The translations under genes and the position numbers were made by a program. Below are positions 8,746 through 17,268 of a stretch of DNA of 64,000 bases, piece by piece; the first letter of the stretch is position 1, and each line of letters starts with the position of its first letter. The notes under the pieces are model-generated. The model ran no database searches. It saw nothing but the letters and a program-made list of their open reading frames with translations, and was not told where the DNA came from. This stretch comes from Sulfobacillus thermosulfidooxidans (lineage in GTDB: Bacteria > Bacillota > Sulfobacillia > Sulfobacillales > Sulfobacillaceae), in assembly GCF_001280565.1 (NCBI RefSeq), contig NZ_LGRO01000001.1:1550001-1614000 (forward strand), given 5' to 3'.

Positions 8746-9333
8746 CATGTCCTGATATCCTTCTTGATATTCACAATTCTGGAGAACTTCGCTATCACAG
8801 CTGCTTTTTGGTGACAGTTTTAGTGTAGAAGAAGCTTAGAACAACTATCAGATGCAGAAGGTCCTTCTTAGATGGAACTGTCGATATGAAGTAATAGGGC
8901 CATATGGTCCCGTGACCTCACTCAAAGGAACTACAAATCGTATGAACTCGCTAAGGTCAGGATTACAAAAGTCTCCAGCAGGTTTTTAGAAGCTTATGAC
9001 CGTTCAAAATCCAGGCCATCGCTATCTTTATATTTTTTAAATTCACGATCTCTTAAGCATCCTTCATAGAAATTACAAGTCAGTTCTGGAAAAATTAAGA
9101 TCCATTAAGAGAGATAATATAAAACCAAATCATTCTTCTAATTCCCATGAATAGGTCCTTTTCTGCTATGGGCTAGCATCTTTACCGTGCAATGATTACG
9201 ATTTTCTAGCTCTCTTCACCCATTACCTGTCGAATTTGGACATCAAAGCACCGATATTGTCGATGACAATCCCATAACGGTTCAAAAAGCTATGTAACCA
9301 TTTCCATCATGCTTGCGTTACTCTATGTAGAAG
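8746..9333. other. Divergent intergenic region, no gene recognised
   Basis: About 0.6 kb separates the cytochrome b operon (minus) from the L,D-transpeptidase gene (plus). It is AT-rich and has no open frame with a ribosome site. It presumably carries promoters for both directions, but I found no convincing -35/-10 pair. Confidence 0.5.
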
Positions 9334-11025
9334 ATGGAAATTTTGGATGAAGTTATCGCTGATATGGCAGGTGATTGGTTAATGCTTGAAAGTCGAACAG
9401 CAAAACACAAGACGCATCATGGATGGCATTATTTATGGACTGTTCCCTTAATCGCAGCGGGAGTGATTCTCTATGGGTTCTGGCCAAGAGCCAGTGTTAC
9501 GGCCAGTGCCAATGCTCTGGCTAATTTATCGTTAAATGGAAACCTTGCTTCAGCCATTGCAATGGGCCCTCATGGCCAAAAAGTCAAATTGACAGCTAAA
9601 AATGGTCAATTATGGCCTCTATCATCAATGGAAGCAGGAGTTCCTTATACGATTCGTTTGCAGATTACTGGACCATCCTGGTGGCCTTTCGGTCCCACAA
9701 CGATCTCAAAAACTGTGGTCACACCGCAAGATCCTATTGTTACGGCTAAGGAGCTCACGGTAATTCCTGGCCACCCTATTGCCCTATCCTTATCATCGCC
9801 TGCATCCATCTTGCATATCATTATGAACGATCGTCAACGAGCCATTATTCGCTCAACCGTCCCTCAATCAATTTATTCGATCCATAGCCCCGGAACTGCT
9901 CCAGGAGAACAAGGCACATTGACTGTTCAGACGCAAGCAAGGGCGTGGGAAAGTGTCTCAACCCCCAAAACACTGAGTTGGCGAACACCCAATTGGCTCA
10001 AGGTCGTCGCTTCTCCCAATGTCAATCTTCCCATTGGCCTGACGCAACCTTTAACCTTGACCTTTTCACACGCTATCGAACAAAGTCACCTGAGTCCCAA
10101 AATTAGTCCTCAAATTGCAGGCCAATGGATTTGGAAAAGTCCCACCACTGAGCAATTTATTCCCGCATCAGCATGGGGGTATGGACCAGATCAAGTCGTG
10201 AACGTCACCATCCCCGGCGGGCCACAAGGTTATCATAGTGCCCAGGGAGCCTATTTTCCTAATAACGTAACCATTTCATGGTCAACAGCTCCAGGTTCAA
10301 CCTTGCGACTTCAGGAATTATTAGCCAAGCTGGGCTACCTTCCGTTAAAATGGATTCCTAATACCCCGGTGCCTGATACATTACCGGCTCAAATAGCGGC
10401 CATGATGAATGCTCCCTCTGGCCAATTTCAATGGCAATACTCGAATACGCCAGCCACACTTCAATCATTTTGGGTACCAGGGCAATATACGGTGATGGTC
10501 AAAGGAGCAGTTATGAATTTTGAACGGGTTCATAATCTACCAGTCGACGGAATCGCAGGACCTCAAGTGTGGAAAGATCTTATTCAGGCCGATTTGGGCG
10601 ATCAAATGAATCCCGATGGATATTCATATGTCTATGTCTCAGAAAACCTTCCCGAAACCTTGACATTATGGCATAACGGTCAAATTGTTCTTAAGTCATT
10701 GGCCAACACGGGAATCCCTCAGTCGCCCACGTATATTGGGACCTATCCCGTTTATCAGCGTTATTTATCCCAAACCATGCAAGGTGTCAATCCTAATGGG
10801 GTGCCCTATTACGATCCTGGTGTACCCTATGTCAATTATTTCAAAGGTGGTGACGCCGTCCATGGATTTCCTCGGGCAAAATATGGATTCCCTCAAAGTT
10901 TGGGATGTGTCGAACTTCCGATTCCTATAGCGGCTAAAGTCTGGCCATATTTGCATTACGGCACTCTGGTCACGGTGGCCCCACCGACGTCCCAGTCCTC
11001 TTCGTCCTCTGCTGCCGCTAGTTAA
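9334..11025 (+). CDS. L,D-transpeptidase (YkuD) with N-terminal anchor and Ig-like/PG-binding region
   Basis: The 563-residue protein has a cytoplasmic start, one membrane anchor (about residues 31-50, TVPLIAAGVILYGFW) and a long extracytoplasmic part. The middle resembles Ig-like cell-wall domains. A peptidoglycan-binding helix (PVDGIAGPQVWKDLI) follows, then the catalytic YkuD domain with HGFPRAKYGFP and the active-site SLGCVELP (Cys about 525). YkuD enzymes make 3-3 cross-links or attach ligands to meso-diaminopimelate, through a Cys acyl-enzyme. The Ser/Ala-rich tail (SSSSSAAAS) is probably disordered. Starts at 9364 or 9382 are also possible; ribosome sites are weak for all three. A terminator follows. 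Confidence 0.88.
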   Translation: MEILDEVIADMAGDWLMLESRTAKHKTHHGWHYLWTVPLIAAGVILYGFWPRASVTASANALANLSLNGNLASAIAMGPHGQKVKLTAKNGQLWPLSSMEAGVPYTIRLQITGPSWWPFGPTTISKTVVTPQDPIVTAKELTVIPGHPIALSLSSPASILHIIMNDRQRAIIRSTVPQSIYSIHSPGTAPGEQGTLTVQTQARAWESVSTPKTLSWRTPNWLKVVASPNVNLPIGLTQPLTLTFSHAIEQSHLSPKISPQIAGQWIWKSPTTEQFIPASAWGYGPDQVVNVTIPGGPQGYHSAQGAYFPNNVTISWSTAPGSTLRLQELLAKLGYLPLKWIPNTPVPDTLPAQIAAMMNAPSGQFQWQYSNTPATLQSFWVPGQYTVMVKGAVMNFERVHNLPVDGIAGPQVWKDLIQADLGDQMNPDGYSYVYVSENLPETLTLWHNGQIVLKSLANTGIPQSPTYIGTYPVYQRYLSQTMQGVNPNGVPYYDPGVPYVNYFKGGDAVHGFPRAKYGFPQSLGCVELPIPIAAKVWPYLHYGTLVTVAPPTSQSSSSSAAAS

Positions 11026-11062
11026 ACCCGGTCTCTTTTGACTATCGATATGGTCCTATTTC

Positions 11063-11108
11063 TGACCAGATGGCCCATCAGATGTACGCCATCTGGTCAT
11101 AGTTTTTT
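11063..11108 (+). terminator. Intrinsic terminator of the YkuD gene
   Basis: TGACCAGATGGC pairs with GCCATCTGGTCA over 12 bp and is followed by ATAGTTTTTT. Confidence 0.88.
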
Positions 11109-11168
11109 CGCCAAAATTTCGCGTTAATGAATATGAGAGTAACTTATGGAGAAACTGGGTGACATGTC

Positions 11169-11864
11169 ATGCAAAGCGTCGCAAAAACTCATACGTCTAC
11201 TCGGCACCATTCGTCGCGGCGCTCTTCGCACGTCTGGCCATGGCATGAGTGGGCATTAAAACATATGGAACCAGCCAAAGCCGCTTCGATTTTAGATTTG
11301 GGATGTGGCAAAGGACATATGGCTCGCAGTTTAATATCAGAAATGGGACCGTATGGAGAAATTGTTGCTGTCGATCCCTCTCCTGAACTGCTTCATGAAG
11401 CGGAAAACCGTTCCCAAAGCGACATGGAGCGCCGCATCCAATGGATGATGGGGACGCATCATCATGTGTTTTATCCCGACAACAGCTTTGATCGGATATT
11501 AACCGAATTCATTTTGGATGCTTATTATGCCGATGACATTCTCCAGGAAGTTCAACGCCTTATCTGTGATCGTGGACGTGTTGTCTTTTTATGTTATGGA
11601 ACACCAACTAATCATTTAGCTCGTTTAGCCCGGAGGTTATGGCATTGGATTGTGTCTTATCACCGTTTTGTTGGACTACCTAGCCGGAACTTTTTAAATA
11701 ATCCTATCGACATTCAGCAGTTAACACGCCTCTTGCCATCCTACAATTTTCAAATCATCAGCTGGCAACAATGGCTGGGTGGGTTTATTTATGGGTTAAC
11801 CGTTGAATATCACGAACCTAGCACCACAATGAAAATTGATCAAAGTCCTACTCGCATCCAGTAA
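11169..11864 (+). CDS. Class I SAM-dependent methyltransferase
   Basis: The 231-residue protein has the Rossmann methyltransferase core: motif I ILDLGCGKGHMA, the acidic end of beta-2 IVAVDPSPELL and motif IV FDRILTEFILDAYYADD. The N-terminus is basic and Ser/Thr/His-rich (THTSTRHHSSRRSS) and may be an unstructured leader. The substrate cannot be told; the fold is shared by ubiquinone/menaquinone, small-molecule and tRNA methyltransferases. Start ATG follows GGGTGACATGTC. The gene lies between two terminators/spacers and seems monocistronic. A second, unrelated-looking methyltransferase of the same superfamily lies 0.55 kb downstream. Confidence 0.82.
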   Translation: MQSVAKTHTSTRHHSSRRSSHVWPWHEWALKHMEPAKAASILDLGCGKGHMARSLISEMGPYGEIVAVDPSPELLHEAENRSQSDMERRIQWMMGTHHHVFYPDNSFDRILTEFILDAYYADDILQEVQRLICDRGRVVFLCYGTPTNHLARLARRLWHWIVSYHRFVGLPSRNFLNNPIDIQQLTRLLPSYNFQIISWQQWLGGFIYGLTVEYHEPSTTMKIDQSPTRIQ

Positions 11865-12045
11865 ATGCTCTATATGACTGTTCTCGCCGCCTTTTTTCGC
11901 ACAATACCCCATTTTGTCCATTTTCTATGCGTTCTTATGATATTGGCAGGCAGCAACTCATGCACAATATTTTGTCAACTCGAAGACCGTAAAGTTTGAT
12001 AAAATATGTGAATAAAGGGGTATTAAGAGGAAGAGGGATGGGCTT

Positions 12046-12339
12046 ATGGGCTGGACATTTATTGTTTTTTTCCCATTCATGGTGACCATGATGGTTCTAG
12101 CTGCCAGTACAGCATTTTACCATCATTCCTCACGTTCACGTGATGACGATCTGTTCTTTGGACGCCAGCGCCTTTATCAGTGGTTTCAAGATGGTCCGAA
12201 TATGCTCAGTGACTTTTCAGGGAAAACACCACTAGAAATTGCCCAAGAACGTTATGCCAAGGGTGAAATGACCCACGAGGAATTTGACAGAATGGTCGAG
12301 CGGTTGAAAGAATCTCGTCATACCTGGCAAAAATGGTAA
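12046..12339 (+). CDS. Small membrane protein with C-terminal SHOCT domain
   Basis: Of 97 residues, about 5-25 form one membrane helix (FIVFFPFMVTMMVLAAS). The C-terminus reads TPLEIAQERYAKGEMTHEEFDRMVERL, the SHOCT (short C-terminal) motif, a helical element commonly found at the ends of membrane or bacterial-PH proteins and thought to mediate oligomerisation. Function is unknown. It precedes a methyltransferase gene by 76 bases on the same strand and may be co-transcribed. Confidence 0.8.
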   Translation: MGWTFIVFFPFMVTMMVLAASTAFYHHSSRSRDDDLFFGRQRLYQWFQDGPNMLSDFSGKTPLEIAQERYAKGEMTHEEFDRMVERLKESRHTWQKW

Positions 12340-12415
12340 TGTGGAAATTCCCTGCAAAAGTTTCCATGGTTGATAAGATGTTAAGCGACATTACTTGGAA
12401 AAAGGAGGCAATGAT

Positions 12416-13000
12416 GTGCCCCATCATGGCCATGACTTTGATCCCGCACGGTTAGTTCAGATGGAAACGAGCCGGCGGGATATTTTTCCTCCACACATGA
12501 CATTGGATCACTTTCTGGTTCGTCCCGATATGGTTATCGCTGATATTGGCTGTGGTCCCGGTTATTACGCTATTGAAGCTGCTCAACGATTGCCTCAAGG
12601 TCAAGTTTATGCCATTGATCGGCAACAAGACATGCTGGACTGGATTAAAAAACGGTCCCAAAATTCAGGTCTGACAAATCTTATGCTTTTAAAGGCATCG
12701 GCTGACCAGATTCCTCTAGAGGCGGAATCGCTCGATGCGATCTTGATGGCCAATGTCCTGCACGACCTGCCTGACCACGCACGCATTTTATCGGAAGTGT
12801 ACCGTCTCCTTAAGCCGGGAGGAATATATTTTTTGGTAGAGTGGGACAAAATTCCCACAGAATTCGGCCCTCCTCTTGAAATCCGATTTACCCCGCCCGA
12901 ATTAATGAGCCTATTAGACCGCCATCACTTTGAGGAAATCCAACAAATTGAAGCACCGTCGCCATGGTTTCAAATCAGCGCAAAAAAGCCCACTCATTAG
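12416..13000 (+). CDS. Class I SAM-dependent methyltransferase (UbiE/Methyltransf_11 type)
   Basis: This 194-residue protein contains motif I VIADIGCGPGYYAIE, beta-2 VYAIDRQQDML, LMANVLHDLPD (motif IV) and LLKPGGIYFLVEW (motif VI). The combination of the NVLHDL helix and LKPGG is typical of arsenite/UbiE-like small-molecule methyltransferases. I choose the GTG at 12416 because AAAGGAGG lies seven bases upstream; an upstream TTG overlaps that ribosome site. A strong terminator overlaps the last codons. Substrate unknown. Confidence 0.84.
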   Translation: MPHHGHDFDPARLVQMETSRRDIFPPHMTLDHFLVRPDMVIADIGCGPGYYAIEAAQRLPQGQVYAIDRQQDMLDWIKKRSQNSGLTNLMLLKASADQIPLEAESLDAILMANVLHDLPDHARILSEVYRLLKPGGIYFLVEWDKIPTEFGPPLEIRFTPPELMSLLDRHHFEEIQQIEAPSPWFQISAKKPTH

Positions 13001-13013
13001 AGCGGGCTTTTTT
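12982..13013. terminator. Bidirectional terminator between methyltransferase and prk
   Basis: AAAAAAGCCC and GGGC plus TTTTTT pair around a short internal loop. T-runs occur on both strands, so it can serve both convergent genes; it includes the methyltransferase stop codon. Confidence 0.85.
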
Positions 13014-13020
13014 ACCATAT

Positions 13021-13968
13021 TTATAATTGCCGCAGAATTTGTTCGTCGTGGCGGAAATTGCGGTCGAGAAGCAAAATCATACTGGCCACCAAAATTCGTG
13101 ACACGCCAATAGGATCGTAATCTAATGTCTTCCCTAACCGGGTGATATGCTCATGGAAGAGCTGGCTATCAGACACCATCTCAACTAAAGATTGTAAAGC
13201 TGACTGCTGGGTCGTTCCCCACAACGCGGCTACTTCCATTTCTTCGCCTTCTACGATATCGTGCACGTGCTCCGCATGCACTAGGCCCAAACGTGCTCCA
13301 AGAGCAAGCCACTTCACCAAAATCCGCTTGTTGCGACGTAACCGTTCTGCAAATACTACCCGAACAGGTTCGGGATATTCTGGAGTCGGGGGCAAGGTTT
13401 TATCAGGCATATAGTGAATAACCAAATCTGCAAAAGCTTTTTGGGGTTCAATATAGCGCATGACATCGGGCCGCCTGCGTTCAATTTCTTCCAACACTTC
13501 TTGCGGGGTATATCCCCTAGCCCCTGAATCACGACGAACTTTCCACCGGACACGCAGTTCATTGTCGGTATCAAAATAAATTCGCAAATCTAATGCTTCC
13601 CGTAATTTTTCCAAATAGAGTGTGTGCAAGCCCTCTAAGATAACAATATCCTTAGGGACAATCTCCTCCATTGGTCCAAATCGTCCGGTCGCATGGTCAT
13701 ACGTAGGTTTGACAATGGGTTTACCATGTCGTAATGCCCAAACATGTTCAATTAATAAGCCCAAATTGTTAGCCTTCCAGGGATTTAACGCGGTAACTCC
13801 AATAGCGTTGCGTTCGTCACGATCGAGCGAATGGTAATCGTCCAGCGTCAACACCGTGACCCGGTCAACCCCTAGGAGTTCCTGTAATGCAGCCGCGTAA
13901 GTCGATTTACCTGCACCACTGTCCCCCGCTATTCCAATCATTGTAATTCGATGACGCCTTGATACCAT
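13021..13968 (-). CDS. prk: Phosphoribulokinase/uridine kinase family protein, probable phosphoribulokinase
   Basis: The 315-residue protein opens with a P-loop GIAGDSGAGKST (residues 12-23) and continues with TLDDYHSLDR, the ribulose 5-phosphate region of phosphoribulokinase, TYDHATGRF and VILEGLHTLY (Walker B-like). The DDYHS..R and YDHATG motifs separate PRK from uridine kinase. It would make ribulose 1,5-bisphosphate from ribulose 5-phosphate and ATP in the Calvin-Benson-Bassham cycle. It lies 75 bases downstream of the class II aldolase on the same strand. No RuBisCO gene is in the window. The ATG follows GAGGGATTTCGA. I am confident of the family; the Calvin role is inferred from motifs and the aldolase neighbour. 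Confidence 0.87.
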   Translation of the reverse strand: MVSRRHRITMIGIAGDSGAGKSTYAAALQELLGVDRVTVLTLDDYHSLDRDERNAIGVTALNPWKANNLGLLIEHVWALRHGKPIVKPTYDHATGRFGPMEEIVPKDIVILEGLHTLYLEKLREALDLRIYFDTDNELRVRWKVRRDSGARGYTPQEVLEEIERRRPDVMRYIEPQKAFADLVIHYMPDKTLPPTPEYPEPVRVVFAERLRRNKRILVKWLALGARLGLVHAEHVHDIVEGEEMEVAALWGTTQQSALQSLVEMVSDSQLFHEHITRLGKTLDYDPIGVSRILVASMILLLDRNFRHDEQILRQL

Positions 13969-14043
13969 TCGAAATCCCTCCTATCTCTCCACAGGCCATC
14001 AAGCCCCGAGCCAGCTAAAATGCACCCCTAACAGTTTTATGGG

Positions 14044-14898
14044 TTAAACCCGGTTTACGGAACCGGTTAAGGCAAGTTTTTTCTTGACCATGGCCTTAAT
14101 CTCGTCACGACCTGGTCCTAAATATTTCCGAGGATCATACATCTTCGGATTCGCTGCTAATACCTCGCGAACCTTAGCTGTGAAAACTTCCTGATTGTCG
14201 GTATTAATATTCATTTTTGCGATTCCTAAGCTAATCGCTTTTTTCACATCTTCATCAGGGATACCTGAACCACCATGTAAGACTAAAGGAATGCCTGTCA
14301 CTTCACGAATTGCGGCCAATCGCTCAAAATCTAATTGGGGTTTCCCTTTGTAATGCCCATGAGCTGAGCCAATCGCGGCGGCTAAGGCATCAACATGCGT
14401 TTCAGCAACAAAGCGTTCCGCGTCTTCTGGACGGCATAAGGTTGCTAGACGTTCATCAACGGTTAGGTCATCATCGGTACCAGTTATACGGCCCAGTTCC
14501 GCTTCCACTTCAATACCTAATGGATGACACAAATCTACAACTTGTTTAGTTAAAGCAATATTTTCCTCTAGGGGAAGTCGGGACGCATCAATCATAACTG
14601 ACGAGAATCCATTGCGGATCGCCTTCAGTACCCAGTCTAAATTCGGACCGTGATCGAGATGCAGCATAACCGGAACGCTAGCACGTTCTGCAGCCGTTTT
14701 CGCGATAGCCACAGCATAATCAAGTCCCATATATTTTAAAGCACCTTCACTGGCACCTAAAATGATGGGCGCCCGTTCCTCTTCAGCGGCCTCAATAATT
14801 GCCTGAACGAATTCCAAGTTGTTAATATTTATTTGAGCTACCGCATACCCCTTGTTTAATCCATCTCGAAGCCAATAATTAAAAGAACCAAATCCCAC
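14044..14898 (-). CDS. fba: Class II fructose-bisphosphate aldolase
   Basis: This 284-residue Zn enzyme condenses dihydroxyacetone phosphate with glyceraldehyde 3-phosphate (glycolysis, gluconeogenesis, Calvin cycle). Metal and catalytic residues are visible in LHLDHG (His80, Asp82, His83), EAELGRI, AIGSAHGHYKG and LVLHGGSGIPD, and the phosphate loop in KMNINTD. I start it at GTG 14898 (product MGFGSFNYWLRDG...) because CAAAGGAG sits eight bases upstream; an upstream TTG would add 14 atypical residues. It precedes prk, which suggests carbon-fixation use. It might also act on other sugars of the GatY/tagatose type, but the Fba annotation fits best. Confidence 0.92.
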   Translation of the reverse strand: MGFGSFNYWLRDGLNKGYAVAQININNLEFVQAIIEAAEEERAPIILGASEGALKYMGLDYAVAIAKTAAERASVPVMLHLDHGPNLDWVLKAIRNGFSSVMIDASRLPLEENIALTKQVVDLCHPLGIEVEAELGRITGTDDDLTVDERLATLCRPEDAERFVAETHVDALAAAIGSAHGHYKGKPQLDFERLAAIREVTGIPLVLHGGSGIPDEDVKKAISLGIAKMNINTDNQEVFTAKVREVLAANPKMYDPRKYLGPGRDEIKAMVKKKLALTGSVNRV

Positions 14899-15165
14899 GC
14901 ATGACACTCCTTTGTTAATGTTTTGGCGACTTTTCTTCAAGGGGTATGATCCCCGTTCCGAAGATCTAGTGATTTTTAGTTATTGCAAATTTTCTGCTAT
15001 CTTATCGCATGTAAAAAATAACGACCAGAAATTCCCCCCGGAATCGTCATCAGTATTGTAGCGGTTTTTGTGAAGCGAATCACATGTTTTCGTCGAATAA
15101 TCTGATAATAGATGTGAAATGTTGCCATAGAGGCGTGAACAGCATAAATAATACCCTTATTTGCA

Positions 15166-15651
15166 TTAAGAATCAAGAGAATATCGAAATGAATATCGAT
15201 TGAGAATTATATGCCGAGTTGATGACAACGATCGCATTGTCCGAATCCCAATGATTTCCCGTTCTAGACCATTAGTCAAATAAAGCGCGACATATTCGCC
15301 AGCAATAGGATGGGGCCGATCGATTCCCATCACTTGCTCCCTGTTAAGGGGAAACGTCTCGACATGACCATCTCGCCGTTTCACACTAATTGCTCGGGAC
15401 GTCATCACTTCCACCCGACCATAAAGACTTGGCACGACTTCGAGCGTTAACGGACGCAGATGCCCATGGCGAACTCTGACGTTTAACGGGCAAGGTACCT
15501 GTGCCAACGGTCCAATCAACCGTGATCCAACATATACGGCAGTCAGTGGGTCGAGCCTCCATCTCTTGGGACTCTTTTCTAGAAAATATTGTCCATCATG
15601 CTTAACAATTTGCCAAATACCCAAGCGAAGATGAAAATCGATGTTCAGCAT
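15166..15651 (-). CDS. Conserved-looking hypothetical protein, beta-rich
   Basis: I do not recognise this 161-residue protein. It is basic (many Arg), predicted soluble and beta-rich, with no signal peptide. The middle (SLYGRVEVMTSRAISVKRRDGHVETFPL) looks like a small beta-barrel or PilZ/RNA-binding-like sheet, but I cannot support a family. GAGGGG lies five bases before the ATG at 15651. It is isolated between the fba-prk unit and the riboswitch-controlled purT, with long spacers on both sides. Composition resembles true coding sequence. Confidence 0.6.
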   Translation of the reverse strand: MLNIDFHLRLGIWQIVKHDGQYFLEKSPKRWRLDPLTAVYVGSRLIGPLAQVPCPLNVRVRHGHLRPLTLEVVPSLYGRVEVMTSRAISVKRRDGHVETFPLNREQVMGIDRPHPIAGEYVALYLTNGLEREIIGIRTMRSLSSTRHIILNRYSFRYSLDS

Positions 15652-15848
15652 ATGCACCCCTCGTATCAGGCCGGTATCTCTACCGGCAGTGCTCTTTCTG
15701 GCTCGACTTCATTTTCTATGACAAATATTGCAAAAGTATGAATTGGACCTGACTAAAAGCTGAAAGATACTGTCGGGAGAACTTAAGAACGAGGTCAAAA
15801 ATTCTTGCATTTCCCTGCTTGATCTGCTAGTTTAATTTCCATCTTACA

Positions 15849-15940
15849 CGTTACGTGACTGGCGGATTAGTGGATTAACCACAAGAAGCGTAACGGTTGT
15901 CGAAGCCGACCGCCTGGGCATAAGTCCAGGCGGCGTTTTT
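15849..15940 (+). promoter_or_regulatory. ZTP (pfl) riboswitch with overlapping intrinsic terminator, upstream of purT
   Basis: P1 is CGTTACG (15849-15855) with CGTAACG (15889-15895). Inside it lie TGACTGGCGG and the hairpin GTGGATTAACCAC (15870-15882). Downstream is the conserved GCCGACCGCCTGGGCA. GGCGG (15861-15865) can pair with CCGCC (15910-15914), the pfl pseudoknot. CCGCCTGG (15910-15917) can alternatively pair with CCAGGCGG (15926-15933), followed by a T-run, forming a terminator. Ligand (ZMP/ZTP, a sign of 10-formyl-THF shortage) should stabilise the pseudoknot and turn on purT. Confidence 0.9.
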
Positions 15941-15990
15941 ATTTAGATATTGAAACGCATACATTTGTAAGAAAAGAGGACAATGGGAAT

Positions 15991-17154
15991 ATGGCATATC
16001 ACAGCGCAAAATTACTATTGTTAGGTTCTGGAGAACTGGGTAAAGAAGTCTTAATTGAGGCACAACGCTTAGGTCTTTACACGGTAGCAGTAGACCGCTA
16101 TCCGGACGCTCCCGCTATGGCTGTTGCCCACAAGTCATATGTGATTAATATGACGGATGCGGATGCTCTCTACCAATTAGTCAAAACCGAACATCCTGAT
16201 TATATTGTGCCGGAAATTGAAGCCTTATCGACTCCCACGCTCGAAATTCTCGAAGGAGAGGGATTTCATGTTATCCCTACAGCCCGCGCGGCCCGATTAA
16301 CCATGGACCGGGAAGGCATTCGTCGATTGGCTGCAGAAACCCTGAATTTGCCGACTGCCCGCTACGAATTCGCCGATAATCTGCAAGAACTTGAAGAAGC
16401 TGCTCGCCATCTCGGGTTTCCCCTCGTTGTAAAACCTATTATGAGTTCGTCAGGCAAGGGCCAAAGCGTCTGTTTTGATCCTGTCGACCTCAAAACCGCT
16501 TGGAATACAGCAATGGAAGCTGGCCGGGTTTACAACCAACGCATTATTGTCGAAGAATTTATCGCCTTTGATTCCGAAATTACGGTTTTAACAGTCCGCA
16601 GTAAAACGGGAACCATTCTCTGTCCACCCATTGGACACCGCCAAGTCCATGGAGATTATATTGAGTCCTGGCAACCTCATTTTTTGACTCCGTCACAGTG
16701 GGACCAAGCCCAGTTTATCGCCCGGGCTATTACCGACGCTTTGGGCGGTTTAGGTATATTTGGTGTGGAACTATTTGTAACCCCTGAACGCGTCTATTTT
16801 AGTGAAGTCTCTCCCCGACCCCATGACACCGGAATGGTGACAATGGTCAGCCAGAGTTTGTCGGAATTCGCGTTACATGTTCGCGCGATCATGGGCTTGC
16901 CCGTTCCTCCCGTAGATGTGCTCAAACCCTCTGCAAGCTATGCTATTAAAGCAGATCATGCCTATGCCAATTACCGCATAAATGGTGTCGAGGATGCGTT
17001 GCAGGTCCCTTCTACGCAGATGCGTATATTTGCCAAACCCACAACCTATCCAGGTCGCCGAGTTGGGGTTGTTTTGGCCCAGGCTGATACGGTTGACGAA
17101 GCTCGCCAGCGTGCCCAACAGGCTCGAGAGCGGATCACAATTCAGGAAGCATAG
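15991..17154 (+). CDS. purT: Formate-dependent phosphoribosylglycinamide formyltransferase
   Basis: The 387-residue ATP-grasp enzyme converts GAR, formate and ATP to formyl-GAR in purine synthesis, bypassing 10-formyl-tetrahydrofolate. The N-terminal pre-ATP-grasp domain has LLGSGELGKEV. The ATP-grasp domain shows VVKPIMSSSGKGQS, VEEFI and the metal-binding VYFSEVSPRPHDTGMVT near 270-290. Length matches PurT of other bacteria. The ZTP riboswitch immediately upstream gives its control: the gene should be induced when folate one-carbon units are low and ZMP rises. The start is the ATG at 15991 with weak AAGAGGACAATGGGAAT upstream. Confidence 0.95.
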   Translation: MAYHSAKLLLLGSGELGKEVLIEAQRLGLYTVAVDRYPDAPAMAVAHKSYVINMTDADALYQLVKTEHPDYIVPEIEALSTPTLEILEGEGFHVIPTARAARLTMDREGIRRLAAETLNLPTARYEFADNLQELEEAARHLGFPLVVKPIMSSSGKGQSVCFDPVDLKTAWNTAMEAGRVYNQRIIVEEFIAFDSEITVLTVRSKTGTILCPPIGHRQVHGDYIESWQPHFLTPSQWDQAQFIARAITDALGGLGIFGVELFVTPERVYFSEVSPRPHDTGMVTMVSQSLSEFALHVRAIMGLPVPPVDVLKPSASYAIKADHAYANYRINGVEDALQVPSTQMRIFAKPTTYPGRRVGVVLAQADTVDEARQRAQQARERITIQEA

Positions 17155-17178
17155 CGGAAACACGACAAATCGTTGAAT

Positions 17179-17205
17179 CCCCTTGACGTCAAAAACGTCA
17201 AGGGG
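17179..17205. terminator. Perfect hairpin between convergent purT and FAH genes
   Basis: CCCCTTGACGT pairs with ACGTCAAGGGG over 11 bp around CAAAA. Neither strand has a T-tract after it. Its position between two convergent stops suggests a U-less terminator. Confidence 0.6.
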
Positions 17206-17268
17206 AAAATACAGCGAGGGGCCATGAATGGCCACCGTTGTCTCAATCATGGCCTAAAGACATCGTAT

